Positions 6,479 through 17,300 of a DNA stretch of 64,000 nt are shown here, piece after piece (within the stretch, counting starts at the first letter, position 1; the number at the start of each line of letters is the position of its first letter). Below the pieces are notes generated by a model. It ran no database searches. It was given only the letters and a program-made list of their open reading frames with translations, and was not told where the DNA came from. Source of the DNA: an uncultured Clostridia bacterium. GTDB taxonomy: Bacteria > Bacillota > Clostridia > Lachnospirales > Lachnospiraceae. A program made the translations under genes and the position numbers. The DNA lies in NCBI GenBank assembly GCA_948467395.1, contig CAOKDX010000015.1, positions 1 through 64,000 of the forward strand. The letters run 5' to 3'.

Positions 6479-8269
6479 ATGAGAGAAAAGTGGATAGTAG
6501 AGACAAAAAAAGGAGATTTTGACGGCCTGGCCCGGCGGCTGGGGGTCTCTCCCCTTGTGGTCCGGTGCATGATAAACCGGGGGCTGGCGGAGGAGACTGA
6601 TATGAGGCGGTATCTGCAGGGGACAGTGGCCGACCTGCCGGATCCATTGCGGATGAAGGATGTGGACAGAGCGGTACAGATCCTGCTGCAGGCACGGAAA
6701 CAGGGATCGAAGGCGGCGATCGCCTCCGATTTTGACTGCGACGGCATATTTTCTGGGTATCTTCTGTGGCGTGCTTTTGGAAGGATCGGTCTCGACAGCC
6801 GGATATTTACGCCGGACCGGGTACGGGAAGGCTATGGCCTGAACGAGCGTATTGTTGACGAGGCGCTGGAAGAGGGGCGCAGCATCCTTGTAACCTGTGA
6901 CAACGGCATTGCAGCCAACGAACAGGTGGCATATGCCAGGGAGAGGGGGATGACCGTGATTGTTACGGATCATCATGAGGTACAGGAGGCACTGCCGCCG
7001 GCGGATGCCGTGGTAGACCCGAAACAGGAGGGAGAGACGTATCCCTTTGACGGTCTGTGCGGGGCAGGCGTGGCATACAAGCTGATCTGCGCCCTGTATG
7101 ATGCCTGTGGGATTCCGCCGGTGGAAAAGGAGGAATTGCTGGAATTTGTGGCCATCGCCACTGTGGCGGACGTCATGGAGCTGCGAGAGGAGAACCGGAT
7201 CCTGGTCCGGGAGGGTCTGAGGAGGCTCCCGGGCACGGCTAACTGCGGCCTGCAGGCTCTGATGGAGGTACAGGGCCTGCAGGGCAGGGAGATCACCGCC
7301 GGGCATATCGGATTTATTATCGGTCCCTGTTTCAATGCGGCGGGGCGTATCGCCACCGTAAAGGAATCCTTCGACCTCTTGATGGAAGAGGATCCGGAGA
7401 GGGCGTTGGAGAGGGCGGAACGGTTAAAAAAGATCAACGAGGAGCGGAAGCAGATGACAGAGGAGGGGGCGGAACAGGCGTACCAGCTGGCAGAGGAACG
7501 GCGCAAAGTGGGAACGGGGGAGAGGGAAAGAGAGCTGCCGGATATACTGATTCTCTTACTACCGAATACCCACGAGAGTCTGGTGGGAATTATAGCCGGA
7601 CGGGTGAAGGAGCGGTATCATCATCCCGTTATTGTCTTTACCCGGACAGAGGAAGGCCTTGTGAAGGGATCCGGACGTTCCATTGATGCCTATCATATGT
7701 TCCGGGGCCTGATGAAGTGCAGGGATCTTATGGTGGGGTTCGGCGGTCATAAGATGGCGGCGGGCATGACGCTGCGGGAGAGGGATCTTCCCGAACTGGA
7801 GAGAAGGCTGAATGAGGACTCCGGTCTGACAGAAGAGGATTTCTGCCCTGTAGTACATATTGACGCCCCGATGCCGGTGGGGTATGTCACCGAGCAGCTC
7901 ATCCGGGACCTGTCCCGGATGGAGCCCTTTGGCGTCGGGAATCCCAAGCCGGTTTTTGCGGAACAGCATTTCCGGATCCTGGCGGGATACCGTCTGGGAA
8001 GGGAGAAAAATATTCTGAAGCTTCGGGTGAAGAACGATCGGGGGAATACATGTGACGCCATGCTCTTCCGGGGGGCGGAGGAATTTGACCGCTTTGTGGT
8101 ACAGGAGTGGGGGGAGACGGAGCTGAAACGAATGTATGAGGGAAAGGAAAACTATCTGGATGTGGCGTTCACCTATTACCCGTCAGTAAATGAGTATCAG
8201 GGAATAAAAAAAATACAGATTCAGATTGTGGGATATTGCAGAATAGCCCGGAAAGGACAGAAGGATTGA
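6479..8269 (+). CDS. recJ: Single-stranded-DNA-specific exonuclease RecJ
   Basis: RecJ degrades single-stranded DNA 5' to 3' in recombination and repair. The frame is open far upstream over prmA, but similarity begins at about 6479, placed downstream of the promoter at 6413-6442; only a weak GGATGG lies before it. At 596 residues it is a normal length. Visible motifs: ASDFDCDG (about 82-89), VTCDNGIA, the TDHHE motif (DHH at 164-166), and the DHHA1 part with GIIAGRVKERY, GSGRS and GFGGHKMAAG. A C-terminal OB-like domain (RecJ_OB) ends the protein. One base separates its stop from the next start. Confidence 0.93.
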   Translation: MREKWIVETKKGDFDGLARRLGVSPLVVRCMINRGLAEETDMRRYLQGTVADLPDPLRMKDVDRAVQILLQARKQGSKAAIASDFDCDGIFSGYLLWRAFGRIGLDSRIFTPDRVREGYGLNERIVDEALEEGRSILVTCDNGIAANEQVAYARERGMTVIVTDHHEVQEALPPADAVVDPKQEGETYPFDGLCGAGVAYKLICALYDACGIPPVEKEELLEFVAIATVADVMELREENRILVREGLRRLPGTANCGLQALMEVQGLQGREITAGHIGFIIGPCFNAAGRIATVKESFDLLMEEDPERALERAERLKKINEERKQMTEEGAEQAYQLAEERRKVGTGERERELPDILILLLPNTHESLVGIIAGRVKERYHHPVIVFTRTEEGLVKGSGRSIDAYHMFRGLMKCRDLMVGFGGHKMAAGMTLRERDLPELERRLNEDSGLTEEDFCPVVHIDAPMPVGYVTEQLIRDLSRMEPFGVGNPKPVFAEQHFRILAGYRLGREKNILKLRVKNDRGNTCDAMLFRGAEEFDRFVVQEWGETELKRMYEGKENYLDVAFTYYPSVNEYQGIKKIQIQIVGYCRIARKGQKD

Positions 8270-8270
8270 T

Positions 8271-9242
8271 ATGGTAACCATAAGCTGTTGTATGATCGTA
8301 AAAAACGAGGAGAGGATACTGTCCCGCTGCCTGGACAGCATTGCGGATCTGATGGATGAAATTATTATTGTGGATACAGGCTCCACGGATGCCACCAGAC
8401 AGATCGCGGCCCGGTATACCCATCAGATTTATGAGTTTGAATGGGTGGACGACTTCTCTGCCGCCAGAAATTTTGCCTTTTCCAAGGCCACGAAGGAGTA
8501 TATCTATTCGGCGGACGCCGACGAGGTAGTAAACGAGGAGAACAGAGAACGGTTCCGCCAGCTGAAGGAAGTCCTGCTGCCGGAGATTGAGATGGTTCAG
8601 ATGAAATATGGAAACCAGCTTGCCCATGGCACGGCATATAATTTCGATGAGGAATACCGTCCCAAGCTCTTTAAGCGTCTGCGGGAATTTGTATGGATCG
8701 AACCCGTCCATGAGATGGTGCGCCTGGACCCGGTGATCTATGATTCGGATATCGTCATAGACCACCGGCCGGAGAGCAATCACGCAGAACGGGATTTTTC
8801 GGTTTTTAAGAAACAGATAGCGGAGGGGATGCGCCTGTCAAAGCGCCTTCATCACATGTATGCCATGGAGCTGTATATTTCCGGACAGGATAAGGACTTT
8901 CTCCAGGCGGAGGAGTTTTTCACCGGCACGGCGCTGGACCCGGAGCGGAGCATGGATGAGGTAAAGGAGGCGGTGTGTATCGTCTGCCGGGCGGCAAGGC
9001 TGCGGGACGACAGCCATACGCTGCTGAAAATGTCCTTAAAGGATCTTCTCAGCGAGGGCTCCGCAGAGATGTGCTGGGAGCTGGGAGAGTATTTCTTTGG
9101 CAAGGAGGACTATGAGGAGGCCGCCATGTGGTACTATAATGCGGCGCATGAGACCCAGAGCATCCTGAATATCCATACCTCCACGGACTGGCCGGAGAAA
9201 CGGCTGGCGGAGTGTAACCGTTCCGTATCAGAAAAACGTTGA
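8271..9242 (+). CDS. Family 2 glycosyltransferase with C-terminal helical repeats
   Basis: The 323-residue protein starts with a GT-A glycosyltransferase domain: CMIVKNEE, the nucleotide-binding DEIIIVDTGSTD, and the metal-binding SADADE motif (about 84-89). The arrangement is that of the SunS/TPR-type GT2 family, and residues about 190-310 are helical and TPR-like. There is no membrane segment. It starts one base after the recJ stop behind AAGGA, so the two genes are co-transcribed, although no functional link to recJ is evident. The sugar donor and acceptor cannot be inferred; peptide or protein acceptors are known for relatives. Confidence 0.8.
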   Translation: MVTISCCMIVKNEERILSRCLDSIADLMDEIIIVDTGSTDATRQIAARYTHQIYEFEWVDDFSAARNFAFSKATKEYIYSADADEVVNEENRERFRQLKEVLLPEIEMVQMKYGNQLAHGTAYNFDEEYRPKLFKRLREFVWIEPVHEMVRLDPVIYDSDIVIDHRPESNHAERDFSVFKKQIAEGMRLSKRLHHMYAMELYISGQDKDFLQAEEFFTGTALDPERSMDEVKEAVCIVCRAARLRDDSHTLLKMSLKDLLSEGSAEMCWELGEYFFGKEDYEEAAMWYYNAAHETQSILNIHTSTDWPEKRLAECNRSVSEKR

Positions 9243-9267
9243 ATAATGTGCCGTGGTCGTGTATAAT
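9239..9267 (+). promoter_or_regulatory. Promoter of purA
   Basis: TTGAAT overlaps the stop codon of the preceding gene and is 17 bases from a perfect TATAAT. A small AGTCC/GGACT hairpin lies in the leader before the purA RBS. Confidence 0.65.
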
Positions 9268-9336
9268 AAAACCGCATGTGTTTTTTACAAATAATCGATG
9301 AGTCCTGACACAAGGGACTTCTAAGGAGGAATGGCT

Positions 9337-10611
9337 ATGGTATCAGCTGTTGTAGGAGCCAACTGGGGCGATGAGGGAAAAGGAAAGATTACGGATATGC
9401 TGAGTGAAGAATCCGATATCATCGTTCGTTTTCAGGGAGGCAGCAATGCGGGGCATACGATTGTAAATGATTATGGTAAGTTTGCGCTCCATATACTGCC
9501 GTCCGGGGTGTTCTGTGATCATACCATCAGTGTGATCGGCAACGGTGTGGCGCTGAATGTTCCGGATTTATTTCATGAGATCCAGGGGATTGTAGACCGG
9601 GGAGTCCCGATGCCGGAGATTCGGGTCAGTGACCGCGCACAGATTGTTATGCCATACCATATACTGTTTGACCAGTATGAGGAAGAGCGTCTGGGCGGAA
9701 AGTCTTTCGGCTCTACCAAATCAGGTATTGCACCATTTTACTCCGATAAATATGCGAAGATCGGCATTCAGGTTTCCGAGCTCTTTGACGAGGAGTACCT
9801 CAGAGAAAAGCTGGAGGGGATCTGCGAGAAAAAAAATGTCATGCTGGAGAATCTCTATCATAAGCCGCTGCTGCATGTGGATGAACTGATGGCGACGCTG
9901 GCAGAATACCGCCGGCAGATCGAGCCGTATGTATGCGATGTTTCTGCTTTTTTGTATGAGGCACGGCAGCAGGGCAAACGGATTCTGCTGGAGGGACAGC
10001 TGGGGTCGCTGAAGGATCCGGATCATGGCATATATCCCATGGTTACCTCTTCTTCTACCCTGGCAGGCTACGGTGCCATCGGTGCGGGGATTCCGCCCTA
10101 TGAGATTAAGAGGATCGTCACCGTGGTAAAGGCGTATTCCAGCGCGGTGGGCGCCGGTGAATTTGTCAGTGAGATCTTTGGGGAAGAGGCAGACGAGCTG
10201 AGACGCCGTGGCGGCGACGGCGGCGAGTACGGGGCGACGACCGGGCGTCCGCGCCGGATGGGGTGGTTTGATGCGGTGGCAAGCCGGTATGGATGCCGTC
10301 TGCAGGGAGCGACCGAGGTGGCTCTTACGGTGCTGGATGTTCTGGGGTATCTGGATGAGCTTCCGGTCTGCGTCGGATATGAGATTGACGGCCGGATAAC
10401 GAAGGACTTCCCGGCCACGCGGGAGTTAAAGAAAGCAAAACCGGTATATGAGGTCCTGCCGGGATGGAAATCTGATATCCGGGGGATTACGGAATACAAC
10501 AGCCTTCCGGAGAACTGCCGCAGGTACATTGAATTTATAGAAAATGAATTGGGTGTGCCGGTTAAAATGGTTTCCAACGGACCGGGGCGCCACGAGATTA
10601 TTTATCGCTGA
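9337..10611 (+). CDS. purA: Adenylosuccinate synthetase
   Basis: PurA joins IMP and aspartate using GTP in the first committed step to AMP. Two ATGs compete (9331 and 9337); AAGGAGG at 9323-9329 is only one base from the first and seven from the second, so 9337 is chosen, giving 424 residues. The P-loop-like GDEGKGK, the GGSNAGHTIV segment with the catalytic His, the STKSGIAP loop, and the GEYGATTGRPRRMGW segment are all present. No other purine genes are adjacent. It has its own promoter and ends at a strong terminator. Confidence 0.95.
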   Translation: MVSAVVGANWGDEGKGKITDMLSEESDIIVRFQGGSNAGHTIVNDYGKFALHILPSGVFCDHTISVIGNGVALNVPDLFHEIQGIVDRGVPMPEIRVSDRAQIVMPYHILFDQYEEERLGGKSFGSTKSGIAPFYSDKYAKIGIQVSELFDEEYLREKLEGICEKKNVMLENLYHKPLLHVDELMATLAEYRRQIEPYVCDVSAFLYEARQQGKRILLEGQLGSLKDPDHGIYPMVTSSSTLAGYGAIGAGIPPYEIKRIVTVVKAYSSAVGAGEFVSEIFGEEADELRRRGGDGGEYGATTGRPRRMGWFDAVASRYGCRLQGATEVALTVLDVLGYLDELPVCVGYEIDGRITKDFPATRELKKAKPVYEVLPGWKSDIRGITEYNSLPENCRRYIEFIENELGVPVKMVSNGPGRHEIIYR

Positions 10612-10637
10612 TAAAGCCGGATACGGTAATCAATCCT

Positions 10638-10686
10638 ATCCCTATAAACTTCAGATAACGATCTGGTTTATAGGGATAATTTTTTG
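10638..10686 (+). terminator. Intrinsic terminator of purA
   Basis: ATCCCTATAAAC pairs with GTTTATAGGGAT, with an inner CAGAT/ATCTG stem and AACG loop, followed by AA and six or more T. Confidence 0.9.
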
Positions 10687-10746
10687 GGAATTACAAAAGG
10701 ACTACATAACGGCCTGATATGATAATGGAAGAGAGGAGGATTCGGC

Positions 10747-11442
10747 ATGAATCGGATATTACTGGCAGAGGACAACGACAGTCTGAGGGAGCTGGTCCAG
10801 GATTACCTGGCGCAAAATGACTTTGAGGTAGATGCCAAGGAGGACGGACTGTCAGCGTGGGAGGCGCTGCTGGAAAATAGCTATCAGCTGGTGCTCCTGG
10901 ATGTAATGATGCCGGGGATGGACGGCTTTGAGCTCTGCCGTAAGATTCGAGAGAGGGAAAATGTACCGATCCTGTTTCTGACAGCGAGAGTGCAGGAGGA
11001 GGACCAGCTGAGGGGGTATCGGCTGGGGGCGGACGACTACATTATGAAGCCCTTTTCCCTTCCGGTACTGCTGGCGAAATGCCGGGCGATTCTGGCGAGA
11101 AACAATTGTACCGGTGACTGGCTGGAAATGGGGGGGATCCGGTTGTCGCCGGGGGCACACCGTCTCTTTGCCGGGGAAAAACAGGTGGAACTGCAGGCGC
11201 TGGATTTTAAGCTGCTTCTGTATTTTATGAGAAATCCGGGCCGGGCGCTTTCCCGGGATCAGATCCTTATAAAGGTTTGGGGATATGACTACGAGGGAAG
11301 TGAACGCTCGGTGGATACACATGTAAAGAACCTGAGAAAAGCTCTGGGGAGATATGGGAAATATATACGCACTGTGGTGAAGGTGGGGTATGTTTTCGAG
11401 ATTTCCGAGAGCAGCTCCCATGGGAAGAGGGGTGTGCCTTGA
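10747..11442 (+). CDS. OmpR/PhoB-family response regulator
   Basis: The 231-residue protein has a receiver domain (1-115) with acidic residues E8 and D9, phospho-acceptor Asp52 in LLDVMMPG, Thr79 (FLTAR) and Lys101 (MKPF), followed by a winged-helix DNA-binding domain with SRDQILIKVWGYD and the SVDTHVKNLRKAL recognition helix. GAGAGGAGG precedes the ATG. Its TGA overlaps the TTG start of the sensor kinase gene by four bases, so the two are translationally coupled and form a cognate pair. The target genes are not evident; the next gene downstream is on the other strand. Confidence 0.93.
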   Translation: MNRILLAEDNDSLRELVQDYLAQNDFEVDAKEDGLSAWEALLENSYQLVLLDVMMPGMDGFELCRKIRERENVPILFLTARVQEEDQLRGYRLGADDYIMKPFSLPVLLAKCRAILARNNCTGDWLEMGGIRLSPGAHRLFAGEKQVELQALDFKLLLYFMRNPGRALSRDQILIKVWGYDYEGSERSVDTHVKNLRKALGRYGKYIRTVVKVGYVFEISESSSHGKRGVP

Positions 11443-13061
11443 AGGAGAGATTCCGGAAAAATCTAATTCTTGCCGCCAGCATCGAGGGAGTTATTATACT
11501 TATCATGGCATTTATCGGGGCGATGGCGTACCGGCTGGAGCTGGAGAGGGAGAGGGCGGGGTATCAATCCTTTATGCGGGACGTGATGGACTGGGAATAC
11601 GAGGTAAATGAACCAGAATCCGAACCGGATCTGTACCGGATCTACGATACGCTGAATAGAGCCCGGTCCGGCAGACAATACGGTGTGGCGATGTCGCTGA
11701 TGGATGTGTACGGCACGGTGATTTCGGGAACCCAGGCGACGAATCAGATCATGGCATGGAGACCGGCGCTTGATGGGGAGGATGAGGTGATCCAGCTGGA
11801 TCAGTTCTTTTCAAAGGAAGACCTGGACGGGATGGTATCTATGTATTATCAGCTCTATTATGCCGGAGATAAGCTTAAGAAGAAGATGGAAGTGCAGAAG
11901 ATGCAGGGTTATTACAACGATGACGGAGCCTATGTGCCGGTGAAGATTATATTTGGTGAGACGGACAAGCACAGCATCACATATATCCTGGCGAATAAGG
12001 AGGCGAAGGAGAGGGCGGGGGAAAACCGGCTGTTCTGGCGCTTTAATGTGATGGGACACAGGGAGCGGTTCCATTATGAACCAAACGAATACGGCAGAAT
12101 ACTGACTTCCTTTAATGAGACGAAAAGAGAGTTTAATGAAAAGGCCTATGAAAAAATGGACAGCGGCAGGCCTGTTCGTGGAGCAGAGATTGATCCGGAT
12201 GAAGACATTTATGAAACATCGCTGCGGATCATAAATGAAAAGAGCCGGATCCGGTCCTACCGGGTTTCCTTTTATGCCGATCTGGAATATATCACGTTAC
12301 ATTCGGAGGACTTTCATAAGGATGTACTGTTGATTCTGGCGTTCTGCCAGCTGGCAGGGATGGTTATTATCTCCTGTGTCCTTCTCACCAATAAGCGCAG
12401 GTTCCGGCTGCAGCAGATGCGGAATACCTTTATCAATGCCATGGCCCATGAGATGAAGACTCCGGCAGCCGTTGTGAAAAGCGGAGCGGAGTGTATCCGG
12501 GCGGGAATCCACCCCGAGAAGCAGATCCACTATATTGAGCTGATAGATAGAGAGGCCGACCATATGAACGACCTTCTCAACGCCATGCTGGTGTATACCA
12601 AGGTGGCAGACGCCGGCTATCATTTAAAGAAAGAACCTGTCCATATGGAGGATATCTGTCAGGAGATATCCGGACATTATCAGATTGCCATCAGGGAAAA
12701 ACAGATTATTTTGGATATAGATCAAAGGGCATCCTTTCATATCAAAGGAGATCCGGCTCTTCTGGAGATGGTTGTGGACAATTTATTTTCCAATGCAGTG
12801 CGGCACTGCCCGCCGGGGATGACGATCCGGCTTACCATCTGCCAGAATTCTCTATCTATGTTTAACACCGGAGAGCATATTCCGGATGATGAACTGGACC
12901 GGATCTGGGAACCCCTTTATCAGGTTGATGCCGCCCGTTCCGGTGATAATTCCTCCTCCGGAATGGGGCTGGCCATCAGCGCCCAGATACTGAAGATTCA
13001 CCATATCCGATACGGCGCCAGGAATGTTCCTAACGGTGTGGAATTCTCACTGACTCAATGA
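11439..13061 (+). CDS. Membrane sensor histidine kinase
   Basis: The 540-residue protein uses a TTG start overlapping the response-regulator stop. A first membrane helix (about 8-28) and a second (about 292-314) enclose an external sensor domain of roughly 260 residues with no motif I recognise. The cytoplasmic part has the H-box with His337 in NAMAHEMKTP, an N-box (NLFSNAVRHC) and a G-box (GMGLAIS). No HAMP domain is evident between the second helix and the H-box, so signalling may pass directly. The C-terminus overlaps the convergent aminotransferase gene by 15 bases. Confidence 0.92.
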   Translation: MKERFRKNLILAASIEGVIILIMAFIGAMAYRLELERERAGYQSFMRDVMDWEYEVNEPESEPDLYRIYDTLNRARSGRQYGVAMSLMDVYGTVISGTQATNQIMAWRPALDGEDEVIQLDQFFSKEDLDGMVSMYYQLYYAGDKLKKKMEVQKMQGYYNDDGAYVPVKIIFGETDKHSITYILANKEAKERAGENRLFWRFNVMGHRERFHYEPNEYGRILTSFNETKREFNEKAYEKMDSGRPVRGAEIDPDEDIYETSLRIINEKSRIRSYRVSFYADLEYITLHSEDFHKDVLLILAFCQLAGMVIISCVLLTNKRRFRLQQMRNTFINAMAHEMKTPAAVVKSGAECIRAGIHPEKQIHYIELIDREADHMNDLLNAMLVYTKVADAGYHLKKEPVHMEDICQEISGHYQIAIREKQIILDIDQRASFHIKGDPALLEMVVDNLFSNAVRHCPPGMTIRLTICQNSLSMFNTGEHIPDDELDRIWEPLYQVDAARSGDNSSSGMGLAISAQILKIHHIRYGARNVPNGVEFSLTQ

Positions 13062-14150
13062 CGCCAGATCAAACAGCACCTTTAGAAGCTTTTCATTCTG
13101 TTCCGGCATCATAAAGCACAGCCGGAAATATTTATTATTCAGGAAGGGAAAGGTGGAACAGTCCCGCACCATAAGATTCTGCCGGATGGCGGCGTCAAAC
13201 ACATCGCCGGAGGTGAAGTGGTCGTTCAATATCTTCACCAGGACGAAGTTGGCGTGGGCGTGAAAGGTCTTGAAATTGGGGTGGGCATCCAGCTGTTCAC
13301 AGACATATCTGCGCTGTGAGCAGATCAGGTCCCTTGTTCTGGCAATGTATTCTTGATCCGTGAACATAATTTCTCCGGCCACAGCTGCTAGGGAATTGAT
13401 GCTCCACGGATTTTTTTTCTGATTGATCTCCTTCTGGAGGTCATGGTTTCCGCAGACCGCATAGCCCAGCCGCAGTCCGGGAGCAGCAAAAAATTTGGAG
13501 ATTCCCCGGAGTATAATGATATTATTATAAAACTCCGTCAGCGGCACCGCTGTGACCTCCTCCGGATCCTCTGTGAATTCTACATAGGTTTCATCCACCA
13601 GCACAGTGATGGATTTGCGCTTGCAGTAATCCAGGATTTCCCGCATCTGCCCCCTCTTGATCACGGAGGAGGTGGGGTTGTTTGGGTTGCACAGGATCAG
13701 AAGATCCACGTTATGGGAGAGCTCCTCCGTCAGAGAGGCCGTATCCAGTTCAAATTCCCCCGCTTCTGTCAGGCTGAAATAATGAGAGCGTCCTCCGCCC
13801 ATGGACACCTCCCGTTCATATTCGGAATAGGTCGGTCCCACGATCAATGCCTTGGCGGGGTGCGTGATCTGGATGAAAAGCGAGATCAGCTCCGTGGAAC
13901 CATTTCCCACGATTATATTCCGGTAGTCCGTATGGACATAGCCCGCGATGCATTTTCGCAGGGAGGTGTATTCCCTGTCCGGATAGGTAGTGATGGCGTC
14001 AATGTGTTTCGTCAGAGTGTCCCGCAGGCGGAATGAGACGCCCAGGGGATTTACATTGGCGGAGAAGCTGATGATATCCTCTTTTTTTATTCCATATACC
14101 TGTTCGATTTCCTCCAGGTCGCTGCCATGAAAATGTTCTTTTGGTTTCAT
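13047..14150 (-). CDS. PLP-dependent aminotransferase, threonine-phosphate decarboxylase/HisC-like
   Basis: A 367-residue fold-type I PLP enzyme. The opening HGSDLEEIEQVYGI and FSANVNPLG pattern is that of CobD (L-threonine-O-3-phosphate decarboxylase) and related HisC proteins. Also visible are NGSTELI, CNPNNPTS, DETYVEF and the PLP-lysine motif RGISKFFAAPGLRLGY. An upstream ATG at 14189 would lie only about 13 bases from the predicted transcription start; the ATG at 14150 with GGGAG is preferred. No cobalamin or histidine genes are nearby, so the substrate remains open between threonine phosphate and a histidinol-phosphate-like compound. Confidence 0.75.
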   Translation of the reverse strand: MKPKEHFHGSDLEEIEQVYGIKKEDIISFSANVNPLGVSFRLRDTLTKHIDAITTYPDREYTSLRKCIAGYVHTDYRNIIVGNGSTELISLFIQITHPAKALIVGPTYSEYEREVSMGGGRSHYFSLTEAGEFELDTASLTEELSHNVDLLILCNPNNPTSSVIKRGQMREILDYCKRKSITVLVDETYVEFTEDPEEVTAVPLTEFYNNIIILRGISKFFAAPGLRLGYAVCGNHDLQKEINQKKNPWSINSLAAVAGEIMFTDQEYIARTRDLICSQRRYVCEQLDAHPNFKTFHAHANFVLVKILNDHFTSGDVFDAAIRQNLMVRDCSTFPFLNNKYFRLCFMMPEQNEKLLKVLFDLASLSQ

Positions 14151-14208
14151 ATGGTAAGTCTCCCTTCTGATTTGGCGCAGAGTTTCCATGTATTGTTTAT
14201 CCTTTCAT

Positions 14209-14237
14209 ATTATAGTGGCAAGCCGTTGATTCGTCAA
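14209..14237 (-). promoter_or_regulatory. Promoter of the aminotransferase gene
   Basis: On the minus strand TTGACG and TATAAT are 17 bases apart. Transcription would start near 14202, which disfavours the more upstream start codon at 14189. Confidence 0.75.
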
Positions 14238-14267
14238 ATGGTTCATAGCGGCAACGTGATACAAAAT

Positions 14268-14296
14268 TTGCATTGACAGTGCCGATATGATATACT
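14268..14296 (+). promoter_or_regulatory. Promoter of the DUF5717 cluster
   Basis: TTGCAT and TATACT are separated by 17 bases, 53 bases before the ATG at 14350. It is divergent from the aminotransferase promoter. Confidence 0.5.
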
Positions 14297-14349
14297 AATA
14301 GAATTGATATACACTGACTGATTACGTTTAAAATAAGGTGAGGTTGTAC

Positions 14350-17300
14350 ATGAAGGAAAAAGTTTTGTCACTGGCAAAAGGAAATTTCACATACGAACCG
14401 CCAGCGCTCATTCTGGATCCGGAGAGTCTGGAATCCCAAATTGTGGCGGGAACAAAGACGGCATTGACCTTCGTCCTGAAAAACCAGCGCGGCTCTAAGA
14501 TCAAGGGATTTGGTTCTGTGGATGAACCGGCAATGAATTTTTTATCGGTCTTTCATGCAGAGATCAATGAGCTGCAGGTGGAGGTAGACGCCTCGGAACT
14601 GATTCCGGGAGAGACACTGAGAGGGGTAATCCATCTGGTGACGGACTGCGGGGAGGCGGCGCTTCCCTATGACATAAAGATTATCCCGCCTGAGCTCACC
14701 GATGAGAGAGGCGTAATTGATGACTATCACAAGCTGCGTGAGCGGTTCCAGGAAAACCCGGAGCACGGGGCGGCTTTGTTTCATGATCCGCTGTTTGAAG
14801 AGGTATTTCTGTACCGGGACCAGTCCGGCAGGCGGCTCTACCATATGCTGCAGAACCGGGACAGCCGGCTGCACAGCATGGAAGAGTTTCTGGTGGCGAA
14901 GGGCAAGAAGAAACCAATCCGTTTCCATCTGAAGCATCCCGCGTCCGGCCAGAAAAAGAAGATTGAGATTGATTATGAGATGCAGGGGGCAGATATACAG
15001 GATTCCCTGCAGATCCGGGTGAATACATGGGGAAGCCTGGGGGTGCGGATCCGGAGTACAAAGGATTTTATTGAGCCGGAGCTGCACCAGCTCTGGACCG
15101 ATGAATTTGTGGGGAGCACGGCGGTGATCCCGTTCCGGATACTGGAGGATCGTGTGCCGGCGGGCAGAAGATTTGGCAGTCTGTGGGTGGAGTCCCTGTA
15201 TGAGACCCAGGAGATCCGGATCAGCGCGCACAATGACCGGGATGCCAGGATCCGAAAGGTGGCTCGCGCCAGAAAGGCGGCCACGGCTCTTCTTGTCCGG
15301 ACATATCTTGCCTGGCAGGAGGGACGGATTGAGGAGTCCGGTTTCCAAGAAATGCTTCGGAAAAACAGAGTGGTGATTCGAAAATTAAGCGGTAGATATG
15401 AGCTTTCCATGAGCGGATACATTGCGGTGATCTTAAAGGATGAGGCGGAGGTGCTGAGCTTCTACCAGAAGACAGAATATAGCGAACCGCCGCAGCTTGG
15501 GACGGATGCCGGTGAGGTGGAGAATTATATACTGACAGAATATGTAAAATACCTCTATTCCGGAAGAGAGGAGGAACGGCAGCAGCTAAGCCGGATTCTG
15601 GAGATCTATATGGATAATGGCTATCAGAGCATACCATTCTTTCTTGTTTCGCTGCATGTGGATGACAGATACCATTCACCGGAGAAGAGGGCGGAGGCGC
15701 TGCGGCGGCAGCTGGAGATTTATCCGAAGCATGTGCTGCTGCACTCCGAGCTTCTCAGAGTGTACTGCCAGACACCTGAGGTCATCACTACACTGGACCA
15801 CGATACGCTGACAACAGTCTGCTATGGCATCCGGCAGGGACTGGTAACAGAGGAGATCTCTCTGGCGGTGAGTTATATGGCGGAGCGGGCCGGAGCCTGG
15901 GATGAGCTTTTGTTCTATATACTGGCGAGGCTTTATGAACAATTTGAACAGGAGGATACCCTTCGGAGCATCTGCAGCCTTCTGATCCGCAGTGAGAAGA
16001 GGGAAAAGAGATATTTTCCCTGGTTCGCGGCGGGTGTGGAGCGGCATCTCAGGCTGACAGAGCTTTATGAATATTATATGTACACGATGGATACGGCGTC
16101 GACGTTTTCCCTGTCGGATTCCGTTCTCTCTTATTTTCAGTATGAGAATCATCTGAATGACCGGTGTAAGGCATTTTTATATGCATATATTATAAAGGCC
16201 CGGAAGGAGCAGCCAGAGATGTTCCGGGCATATGGCACCCATATACGGGAATATGCCCTGCGGCAGCTGGAGAGGCACCGGGTCACCGAAGACATTGCGG
16301 TGATCTATGAGGGGCTTTTTAAAGAGGGGAATATACGGGATTCCGTGGCGAAGGATCTGCCGTATGTTATGTTTAACTACCTTCTCACCTGCGGCAGCAG
16401 CCGGATGCAGTCCGTGGTGGTGATACATACTGAGATGAAGGAAGAGGCAGTCTATTCCCTGCGGAACGGACAGGCGGTGATCCAGATTTATACATCGGAT
16501 TACCAGCTGTTCTTTGTGGATCAGGAGGGGCATTATTGTACCAGTTCGGTGGACTATCAGCTGAAGAAGCTGCTTGCGCTGGACGGATTTGCCCCCTTAT
16601 GCTTTGAACACGGGTCAGAGCATGTCCATCTGCTGGCACATCTCGCGGTAAAAGCCATCCGGGCAGCCCGTCTCAGCGATACCCAGGCGGCGGTCCTGAG
16701 GAGGGTGGTGGAGCTTGACTGCTTTTGTGATCATGCCAGGAGCCGGCTGCTGATGAGACTCTATGACCATTATTCCCAGAAGAAACAGACGAATCTGCTG
16801 GTGGAACTGCTGGAGCTGCTGGAACCGGAGACAGTCAGAAGAGAGCGTCTGGGGGAGGTGGCGGCGGCCTGCGTCAATCTTGGAGGCCACCCGGGGATGT
16901 ATGACCGGGCGGAACGCATGCTGTCCCGCCATGGTGTGAAGGACTGTGACAAAAAGGCACTTCTGCTTCTGGTTAAGGACCGGATCCGGAAATATAATGG
17001 CGGATTTGTACCGCTGCTGGTTAAGTGGTCCTTCTATCTGTACCGCCAGGGCTGTTTTGACAGTGAAGTGATGAATTATCTGGCTGACTTCTATATGGGC
17101 AGCACAGATACCCTTTCAGCAGTATACAGCAAGTGCCGGGACCTGTCCCAGGGGGCAATGGAGGACGGGGCGAAGGAAAGGCTGCTGGGGCAGGTTCTTT
17201 TCGCCGGAAGGAATCCGATGGATCAAAGGCAGGTCTTTTTGGAATATTATGAAAACGGAAAAAACCGGGTGCTGGTAAAGGCATTTCTCTCCGAGATCGC